DNA of 5,468 nucleotides, from the NCBI GenBank assembly GCA_002401215.1, contig NVSL01000016.1, positions 1 through 5,468 of the forward strand, read 5' to 3'. The notes beneath the pieces were generated by a model. The model was not told the DNA's origin. It made no database searches and saw only the letters and a program-made list of their open reading frames with translations. The position numbers were made by a program, and so were the translations under genes. Below are positions 1-5,468 of this stretch, piece by piece (the first letter of the stretch is position 1; every line of letters starts with the position of its first letter). The DNA is from Flavobacteriaceae bacterium (lineage in GTDB: Bacteria; Bacteroidota; Bacteroidia; Flavobacteriales; Flavobacteriaceae).

Positions 1-1
1 A

Positions 2-247
2 TCATTAGGTTTGGATCGACCATTAGGAACTTTGGTGTCGGAAGTATATCCCGGTGGTGCCGCTGAAAAAGCAGGAATTCGTCGTGGTGATGTGGTGTTA
101 GCGATTGGCGATCAGGATATCAATACCGAACAGGGCTTACGCTTTCGCTTGGCGGTTCATAAGATCGGCGAGAAAGTTGCGGTGAAAATATACCGTGATG
201 GCAAGCATCTAACGAAAAAGGCCCTGGTTTGGGATGGTCAGATTTAG
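2..247 (+). CDS. C-terminal PDZ domain of a probable DegP/HtrA-like serine protease (partial, chimeric 3' end)
   Basis: The frame is open to the left edge (it reads SLGLDRPLGTLV), so the TTG at 11 is not a true start and the gene begins outside the window. The visible part is one PDZ domain: a carboxylate-binding loop of the form PLGTLV, then VYPGGAAEKAGIRRGDVVLA, the typical PDZ helix/strand signature, and a closing strand ending near KIYRDGK. Such domains follow the trypsin-like catalytic domain in S1C proteases (DegP/DegQ/HtrA), where they bind C-termini of misfolded envelope proteins. The catalytic domain is not in the window, so another PDZ protein, such as a site-2 protease or a C-terminal processing protease, is possible. 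Hand-counted GC over 1-228 is about 48%, well above the neighbours. The last 5-7 residues before the TAG at 245-247 are read from transporter DNA in the wrong frame and are not native. The similarity to alphaproteobacterial proteases is from memory, not from a search. Confidence 0.7.
   Translation, partial: SLGLDRPLGTLVSEVYPGGAAEKAGIRRGDVVLAIGDQDINTEQGLRFRLAVHKIGEKVAVKIYRDGKHLTKKALVWDGQI
226..237. other. Breakpoint joining unrelated sequences (PDZ gene to transporter gene)
   Basis: To the left, the reading frame starting at base 2 encodes a PDZ domain. To the right, the frame starting at 229 encodes a POT transporter beginning abruptly inside the region between transmembrane helices 1 and 2. 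The second transporter in this window has ggttggggatgg (GWGW) at 1853-1864. Here the matching bases are ggtttgggatgg, identical except for T at 230, which turns the expected Trp codon TGG into TTG. This places the switch at or just left of about 231. No insertion sequence, inverted repeat or tRNA is seen at the joint. Confidence 0.7.
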
Positions 248-1620
248 AAGCATATCAATTATATGGCTGGTATGTGATGCTCGTTTATTTGGTTTCTATT
301 CCTGGTGGTATTTTAGCAGATCGAGTTCTTGGACAAAAGAAAACTGTGATGCTTGGTGCAATTCTTTTATCAATTGGACACGGAGTTTTAGCTATCGAAG
401 CGAGTTGGGCATTTTTTACAGGATTAGGATTTATCATTATTGGTGTTGGATGTTTAAAACCAAATATCTCTACAATGGTTGGTGGACTTTATAAAACAGG
501 TGATATTAGAAGAGATAAAGGGTTTAGTATTTTTTATATCGGTATCAATTTAGGGTCGCTTCTTGCCACAACTTTTATTGGTCTTGTTATTGCAAAATGG
601 GGATGGCATGCTGGATTTGGATTGGCTGGAATTGCCATGGTTATGGGATTAATCGTTTATATCTGGGGACAAAAATTCATTGTTCATGTTGGTAATAAAC
701 CAACAGAAGAACAAAAAAAGAATGATGTTTCTATAGGAGAAACTTTTTCAAAAATATTTAAATCACCAACGCAATTAGTAATTATGATTGTCTTAATTGC
801 ACTATCACTCTATGTAGGATTTACAAAAGAAGGCGTAGATCATTGGGGGTATGGAGCATTATTTTTCTTCCTATCACTTGTTATCGGATTGTTGATGATG
901 ATATACAAAGATCTTGAAAATAAAATTATGAAAGATCGTTTTTTAGTATTACTACTTTCTTTCTTATTAGTAGTTGTCTTTTGGGGAGCCTTTGAACAAG
1001 CTGGTGGGTTGATGAGTGTTTATACCGAAACGAAAACTGATAGAGTGCTTTTTGGATGGCTTATACCAACACCAATGTTCCAAGGTTTGAATGCTGGTTT
1101 TATATTGCTACTTGCTGTTTGGGTTGCCAATCTTTGGGCAAAGAGAAAACTAAAAGGAAAAGAAGCGTCTTCATTATTTAAAATGGCATCGGGTACTATT
1201 ATCATGGGATTAGGTTTTGTATTTATGATTTTAGCGGTTAGAGAATATGAAGCAAATGGAAGCTCTGGAATGCAATGGTTAATTTTAGCATACCTATTTC
1301 ATACGATTGGAGAACTTTCTTCATCTCCAGTATCATTGTCATTTGTTACAAAATTAGCTCCTGTAAAATATGCCTCTTTAATGATGGGATTGTATTTTGC
1401 TGCCACAGGATTGGGTGGTAAAGTTGCAGGAATCTTAGGAGAAAAATCTGCAGAATTTGGAGAATATACCATTTTCACAGGCATTGTTATATTTACCGTT
1501 GTCTTTGGTTTATTGGTAATTGCACTAATAAAACCACTAAAAAGATTAACTCACGGTATAGAAGACAACGAAGTAGAAATGCACGACAACGAAGGCTTTG
1601 AATTAGCCGAAAAACAATAA
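229..1620 (+). CDS. POT/PTR2 family proton-coupled peptide transporter, 5'-truncated
   Basis: This is an inner-membrane major-facilitator protein of the proton-dependent oligopeptide transporter family, which imports di- and tripeptides with protons. Visible marks, numbered from the TTG at 229: the motif A loop GGILADRVLGQKK (26-38), the helix-4 Lys in GCLKPN (Lys77), the PTR2 signature FYIGINLGS (102-110), the helix-7 motif FWGAFEQAGGLM (251-262), and the helix-10 Glu in GELSSSP (361-367). The protein ends in an acidic soluble tail (about 443-463). Aligned with the downstream paralogue it lacks about 53 N-terminal residues, that is helix 1 and the ExxERF motif needed for proton coupling. The TTG at 229 is therefore only the point where homology begins, not a natural start. 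Nothing like a ribosome binding site precedes it, and the first in-frame ATG (277-279) falls inside the next helix. The intact gene was probably about 515 codons. As it stands the product would not be functional, but if the junction is an assembly error the real gene is probably intact. Peptide specificity is assumed from the family. Confidence 0.92.
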   Translation: MGWSDLEAYQLYGWYVMLVYLVSIPGGILADRVLGQKKTVMLGAILLSIGHGVLAIEASWAFFTGLGFIIIGVGCLKPNISTMVGGLYKTGDIRRDKGFSIFYIGINLGSLLATTFIGLVIAKWGWHAGFGLAGIAMVMGLIVYIWGQKFIVHVGNKPTEEQKKNDVSIGETFSKIFKSPTQLVIMIVLIALSLYVGFTKEGVDHWGYGALFFFLSLVIGLLMMIYKDLENKIMKDRFLVLLLSFLLVVVFWGAFEQAGGLMSVYTETKTDRVLFGWLIPTPMFQGLNAGFILLLAVWVANLWAKRKLKGKEASSLFKMASGTIIMGLGFVFMILAVREYEANGSSGMQWLILAYLFHTIGELSSSPVSLSFVTKLAPVKYASLMMGLYFAATGLGGKVAGILGEKSAEFGEYTIFTGIVIFTVVFGLLVIALIKPLKRLTHGIEDNEVEMHDNEGFELAEKQ

Positions 1621-1628
1621 TAAACCAT

Positions 1629-1676
1629 AAAGCTCATACTTATTAAAGTATGGGCTTTTCTTTTATCCCTTTTTTT
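1629..1676 (+). terminator. Rho-independent terminator after the first transporter
   Basis: A 13-base-pair stem is formed by AAAGCTCATACTT (1629-1641) and AAGTATGGGCTTT (1646-1658), with one G-T wobble and a four-base ATTA loop. A pyrimidine-rich tract follows (TCTTTTATCCC and then seven Ts, 1659-1676). It starts 8 bases after the TAA of the first transporter and ends about 20 bases before the next ATG. It should therefore separate the two transporter transcripts, or at least weaken read-through. Confidence 0.88.
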
Positions 1677-1696
1677 AAAACTCAAAAATACATTTT

Positions 1697-3448
1697 ATGA
1701 ACACCGATATCGACAATTTATTTAAAGACAAAGTTTTAGGACATCCAGCAGGTTTGTTTATTTTATTTTTTACCGAAATGTGGGAGCGTTTTTCGTACTA
1801 CGGAATGCGCGCCTTATTAGTCATGTTTTTTACCGCATCGGTTATGGATGGCGGTTGGGGATGGCCTCGCGAGCACGCCTTTGCTATTTTCGGAACGTAT
1901 ACTTCTTTGGTTTATCTATCTACTTTACTCGGCGGGTATTTTGCCGATAAAGTAATTGGGTTTCGATATGCAGTTGTTGTAGGCGCTTTATTAATGACAT
2001 TAGGGCACGCATCTATGGCGCTAGAAGCTCCTTTCTTTATTTATTTAGGATTGGGATTACTCGTTTTTGGTAGCGGATTTTTTAAACCAAATATGACCTC
2101 AATCATATCACACATGTACGCCAACAAACCTGAGAAAAAAGATGGAGCTTATACCATTTTTTATATGGGCGTAAATGCTGGAGCTTTTTTAGGAATCTTA
2201 TTATGTGGTTATTTAGGTGAAAAAGTTGGATGGTCTTGGGGCTTCGGATTGGCAGGAATTTTTATGTTCTTCGGATTGTTACAATTCTGGAAAGCACAAG
2301 ATATTTTTGGTGATATTGGCAAAAAACCAGTCAAGATTGAAAATGAAGAAACTCATGAATTAAAAGAAGGTGAACCAAAATTAAATCCATTTACAAGTGT
2401 TCAATTAATCCTTATTGCAATTGCTGCAATCTTAGGACTGGCTTGGATATTGAATGACCCTGTTGCTAAAATTTCTGGAGGAGAATACAATCTTTTTGCT
2501 TTTAATATCTTCGGATTAGAAGGTACCAATTTTATAATTTTATTGGCATTGGCAATCTTCTTATTATTACTTGCAATACGACTTCCTAAATACGACAAAA
2601 TTACAAGAGACAGAATGTTAGCCGTAATGTTCTTTGCATTTATCACCATATTTTTCTGGGCAATTTTTGAACAAGCACCAAGCTCATTAACCATTTTTGC
2701 TAGAGATTACACCCAACGTGTTTTAGAAGGCGATGCTGCTTTTACTTTTAAAATAGTTAATTCATTAATGACCATTGTTCCGCTCGGAATTATCTCTTGG
2801 GTACTATGGTTATTGTTTAAAAAGACTTTCTCTAAATATGCCATCTCAAATATTATTTTGGCATTCAGTTTTGTAATTATTTGGGCAATTGCAATTTGGA
2901 TGTTATACAACGAATTTTTAAAAGATATTGCCGAAGTACCTGCATCTTGGTTCGGGGTTTTAAACTCATTATTCATTATTGCCATGGCTCCATTATTTTC
3001 TAAATGGTGGGAAAGCAAATACAACCCAAATGCAAATATGAAATATGCTATCGGTATGTTTTTATTAGGATTAGGAATGGCATGTGTTGCTGTTGGAGCA
3101 TCTGATATCCCTATAGGTGCAAAAACTGCATCCGTAAGTATGATTTGGCTGATATTGGTTTATTTCTTTCATACTATGGGCGAATTATGTATCTCTCCTG
3201 TTGCGCTTTCTTATGTTTCAAAATTAGTTCCTGGACGTATGATTGCAATGATGTTTGGAATTTGGTATTTGGCAGTTGCTATCGGAATGAAACTCGCAGG
3301 TGTGTTTGGCGAAGCTTCAGAAAGTATTGCAAAAACTGAAGGCTTAAGTTACTTCTTCTGGCTGTTAACTTCTGTTGCAGTTGGATTAGGTGTACTATCA
3401 ATATTATTGTATCCGGTGATTAAAAAATTAATGCACGGAGTCCGTTAG
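1697..3448 (+). CDS. POT/PTR2 family proton-coupled peptide transporter, complete
   Basis: A complete 583-residue inner-membrane peptide/proton symporter of the POT (PTR2) family. Features in order: a short cytoplasmic N-terminus; helix 1 with the proton-coupling motif TEMWERFSYYG (26-36; Glu27, Glu30, Arg31); motif A GGYFADKVIGFR (79-90); helix-4 Lys130 in FFKPN; the signature FYMGVNAGA (155-163); a charged loop at about 205-230 linking the two six-helix bundles; extra hydrophobic segments at about 232-295, as expected for the HA/HB hairpin of bacterial POTs; FFWAIFEQAPSSL (319-331) on helix 7; and GELCISP (495-501) with the conserved helix-10 Glu496. All the usual proton-coupling and carboxylate-binding residues are present. 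It is longer than many bacterial POTs (about 450-520 residues), mainly through segments in the second half. The ATG at 1697 is supported by the conserved start of the family (HPAGLFILFFTEMWERF). There is no Shine-Dalgarno site, only A-rich sequence, as usual in Bacteroidota. The first ~340 bases are richer in GC than the rest. It lies 76 bases downstream of a divergent paralogue. Confidence 0.95.
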   Translation: MNTDIDNLFKDKVLGHPAGLFILFFTEMWERFSYYGMRALLVMFFTASVMDGGWGWPREHAFAIFGTYTSLVYLSTLLGGYFADKVIGFRYAVVVGALLMTLGHASMALEAPFFIYLGLGLLVFGSGFFKPNMTSIISHMYANKPEKKDGAYTIFYMGVNAGAFLGILLCGYLGEKVGWSWGFGLAGIFMFFGLLQFWKAQDIFGDIGKKPVKIENEETHELKEGEPKLNPFTSVQLILIAIAAILGLAWILNDPVAKISGGEYNLFAFNIFGLEGTNFIILLALAIFLLLLAIRLPKYDKITRDRMLAVMFFAFITIFFWAIFEQAPSSLTIFARDYTQRVLEGDAAFTFKIVNSLMTIVPLGIISWVLWLLFKKTFSKYAISNIILAFSFVIIWAIAIWMLYNEFLKDIAEVPASWFGVLNSLFIIAMAPLFSKWWESKYNPNANMKYAIGMFLLGLGMACVAVGASDIPIGAKTASVSMIWLILVYFFHTMGELCISPVALSYVSKLVPGRMIAMMFGIWYLAVAIGMKLAGVFGEASESIAKTEGLSYFFWLLTSVAVGLGVLSILLYPVIKKLMHGVR

Positions 3449-3522
3449 TTGTCAGTTTATAGTTGTTGGTATTTAGTTTTAATACACATCTCTATCAACT
3501 CACAACCAGTAACAAACAACTA
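3446..3522. repeat. Imperfect inverted repeat made of degenerate 14-base TAGTTGT units, between convergent genes
   Basis: The left arm (3446-3470) and the reverse complement of the right arm (3498-3522) agree at 18 of 25 positions around a 27-base spacer. Both begin TAGTTGT. Within the left arm a 14-base period is visible: TAGTTGTCAGTTTA, TAGTTGTTGGTATT and a weaker TAGTTTTAATACAC. The right arm read on the minus strand shows the same rhythm (TAGTTGTTTGTTAC, TGGTTGTGAGTTGA). The left arm starts exactly at the TAG stop of the transporter, and the right arm starts two bases past the ComEC stop. The position between two converging genes suggests a bidirectional terminator or an interspersed intergenic repeat. 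The stem is interrupted and AT-rich and has no clear T tract, so terminator function is uncertain. Confidence 0.55.
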
Positions 3523-3524
3523 AT

Positions 3525-5468
3525 TTAGTCCTTTAAAACATACGCTCCTTTTTGCCCTGTGTAGTGAAAAGGAGTGTTTTTTTGTTCGCAGGTTTTTTCC
3601 CATCTTTTGATATATGATTTGTAATTAGAACCATCTGCAATTACCATTTTAGGGTTGAGTGAATCTAACAATCTTACTAAATTTATTTTGGGTGATTGTT
3701 GTAACAACACAATCGCTGGTTTGTAATTGTTAAGTTGATACACGCCCAAACTATCCACAATCAAAATCCTTTTTTCTTTGAATTGTATGATATTCGGAAT
3801 CGTATTTTGACTTGTTATATTTAATTCCCCAACGCCAACTTTATATTGATTCAGCACCTTATCTTTTGCAAAAGTGATGCTGTCTAAAGAATGATACACC
3901 TCTAATTGTTTTCCCAATCTTTTACCAATCATTGAGAACCGACTTTTATGAAAGATGATAAATTCATCAGAAATTAATCGTTGCTGCTTTTCATAAATAA
4001 AGGTTGATTGAAATAAGATGAGTGCTAAACAAAAACCGATAAGTCTTATGGAATTCCTTTTGCTTAAAAATCGGATTCCGAAAATAATAATTCCGTAAGA
4101 CGCTACTACCATCAAAATTGAAAAGGAAATATTGCGAAATAAAAACCCTTCTTGATGTGCCACCCAATCCACAAACCAATTCATAACATGAATTAAATAA
4201 TTATAGGCAGTTGCTAAAAACTCTGGAAGCAACTTTAATAGTGACAATAGTATGACTAAAACTCCACCCAAAAGTATCATTCCTAAAAAAGGAATAATCA
4301 CCAAATTAGACACAAAAAACAAACTCGGGAATTGATGAAAATAATAAAAACTAATCGGGATAATTCCAAATTGTGCCGCAACTGAAACGGTGAGTAATTT
4401 CCAAAAATAATCAATCGGCTTCCATTTTGGTTTCCAAAGTTTGTAGAGTAAAGGCTGAATCCAAACAATAGAAAAAACTGCCAAATAACTTAATTGAAAT
4501 CCGACATCAAACAAAAAATAAGGATTAAATAACAACAAAAAGAACATCGAAATTGTCAATGTATTGTACACATTCGTAGGCCTATTCACTTGCCATCCAA
4601 TTGCCACAGCGGTAAACATGGTAACCGCTCGTACCACCGAAGCCGACAATCCTGCCACAAAAGCAAATGCCCATAACAAACTTACAACTAAAATTAATTT
4701 GATGGTTTTTCCGTTTTTAAATCGTTCTATTGGTTTGAAAACAACGTTGAGAATCAGTAGAATGATTCCGACATGTAACCCAGAAACGGCCAAAATATGT
4801 ATCGCTCCTGCCCCGGTATAGCTTTTGATTAATTCCGGTGAAATTTCTTGCCGTTGTCCTAATAATAAAGCATTGATGACTGCCAATTCATCGCCTTTAA
4901 AATTATTCTTTTTCAAGGCAATATTGATTAGCTCTCTTAATTTAGCTGCCAATCCTTTGAATGAAAATTCTCTTGGAGGCAAGACCAAATACTCATGTTG
5001 ATTCGTAAATAATTGATGGTAGATATTTTGCTTTTTTAGGTATTCCTTATAATCAAAATAATACGGATTCATCGGAGCAATCAGTTCTTTAAAGGTTGAT
5101 TTTAAATACAACTTGTCATCAACCTTTAATTTTTCTAAACTGTCTTTTTGGATGTTCAATAATATACTACCAATAGTCGATTCATCATTTATTGTCACAA
5201 CTGAAGCTTCATATTTATCGTAATAATTTCCTGATTTCAATTCTTTTTCAATCACCAAAACAATAGAAATATCATCACCAAAAAAATGGGTGTAATGCTT
5301 CGGATTGTTTAAATCATTATGAATCGTAATTGTACTCATCCCAATAAAAAAGGAAAGCATGTAAGTTGTAATATTGAAATATAAGCTTCTGCTGAAAGAT
5401 TTGTTGGCTCGCCAATATTGAAATCCGAGAATCAATACGAAGCCAATCAAAATAAATGGAAGGAATTT
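3525..5468 (-). CDS. comEC: ComEC/Rec2 family DNA uptake channel protein, N-terminus outside the window
   Basis: ComEC is the polytopic inner-membrane protein through which single-stranded DNA enters the cytoplasm in natural transformation. The frame is open to the right edge (KFLPFILIGFVL), so the TTG at 5450 is an internal codon. There are 647 codons in the window, and probably a few tens of residues are missing. Numbering from the edge: N-terminal helices to about 45; a soluble OB-fold-like region (DUF4131 type, about 60-165) with NPYYFDYKEYL (134-144); then the Competence domain (about 190-470) with HILAVSGLHVG (224-234), AGLSASVVRA (272-281) and FDVGFQLSYLAV (320-331), followed by several more membrane segments. 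The last ~150 residues form a soluble domain that resembles the end of the metallo-beta-lactamase domain found in other ComEC proteins, but it has no HxHxDH motif, and the usual HHGS is replaced by QQSP (590-593). It is transcribed convergently to the transporters. The other competence genes are not in view, so competence itself cannot be inferred. Confidence 0.95.
   Translation of the reverse strand, partial: KFLPFILIGFVLILGFQYWRANKSFSRSLYFNITTYMLSFFIGMSTITIHNDLNNPKHYTHFFGDDISIVLVIEKELKSGNYYDKYEASVVTINDESTIGSILLNIQKDSLEKLKVDDKLYLKSTFKELIAPMNPYYFDYKEYLKKQNIYHQLFTNQHEYLVLPPREFSFKGLAAKLRELINIALKKNNFKGDELAVINALLLGQRQEISPELIKSYTGAGAIHILAVSGLHVGIILLILNVVFKPIERFKNGKTIKLILVVSLLWAFAFVAGLSASVVRAVTMFTAVAIGWQVNRPTNVYNTLTISMFFLLLFNPYFLFDVGFQLSYLAVFSIVWIQPLLYKLWKPKWKPIDYFWKLLTVSVAAQFGIIPISFYYFHQFPSLFFVSNLVIIPFLGMILLGGVLVILLSLLKLLPEFLATAYNYLIHVMNWFVDWVAHQEGFLFRNISFSILMVVASYGIIIFGIRFLSKRNSIRLIGFCLALILFQSTFIYEKQQRLISDEFIIFHKSRFSMIGKRLGKQLEVYHSLDSITFAKDKVLNQYKVGVGELNITSQNTIPNIIQFKEKRILIVDSLGVYQLNNYKPAIVLLQQSPKINLVRLLDSLNPKMVIADGSNYKSYIKRWEKTCEQKNTPFHYTGQKGAYVLKD

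Noticed and set aside
11..1620. A PDZ-transporter fusion protein
   Set aside because: The two reading frames differ, and the PDZ frame stops at 245-247, just inside transporter sequence, so no fused product can be made without a frameshift.
1659..1696. Possible flavobacterial promoter (TACATTTT at 1689-1696, resembling TAnnTTTG) for the second transporter
   Set aside because: The match is incomplete, it would abut the ATG, and no TTG-type element sits at the proper distance upstream; the bases there are the terminator T tract.
1621..1696. Small RNA or riboswitch between the two transporters
   Set aside because: The only structure is a short perfect stem followed by a T tract, fully explained as an intrinsic terminator; there is no room for a ligand-binding domain.
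2401..2694. Open frame of 97 codons on the minus strand inside the second transporter
   Set aside because: It is antisense to a well-conserved membrane protein, has no recognisable domain or start context, and reflects the low stop-codon density opposite hydrophobic codons. The same holds for the minus-strand frame at 2707-3024.
4564..4821. Plus-strand open frame of 85 codons opposite comEC
   Set aside because: It lies entirely within the conserved Competence domain on the other strand and shows no independent coding signal.

Overview
The window (except its first ~230 bases) looks like chromosome of a low-GC Bacteroidota, most likely a flavobacterium. The support is AT-rich coding sequence (about 30-38% GC in most hand-counted blocks), no Shine-Dalgarno-like sites, two tandem POT-family transporters of the type common in Flavobacteriaceae, and a ComEC protein whose C-terminal domain lacks the usual metal ligands. 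Genus assignment is not possible from the sequence alone.

Layout: (1) Bases 1 to about 230 encode the C-terminal PDZ domain of what is probably a DegP/HtrA-like periplasmic serine protease. This stretch is about 48% GC by hand count, with a proteobacterial flavour (inference). (2) At about 226-237 it changes abruptly into a POT/PTR2 peptide transporter lacking its first ~53 residues (229-1620). The two reading frames do not match, so this is a junction rather than a working fusion; a chimeric assembly is the simplest explanation. (3) A strong intrinsic terminator follows (1629-1658 plus T tract). (4) A second, complete POT transporter of 583 residues lies at 1697-3448. (5) A short convergent intergenic region (3449-3524) holds a degenerate 14-base periodic repeat arranged as an imperfect inverted pair. 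(6) On the minus strand is ComEC, the inner-membrane DNA uptake channel (3525 to the right edge); its N-terminus lies outside the window.

The two POT proteins would both import small peptides, or related substrates, with protons. Peptide use by two paralogues suits a marine or protein-degrading heterotroph. ComEC is convergent and functionally unrelated. I see no RNA gene, CRISPR array, insertion sequence, phage gene or defence system, and no convincing new biological system. The points most worth checking are the junction at about 230, the metal-less C-terminal domain of ComEC, and the stop-codon-anchored repeat between the convergent genes.
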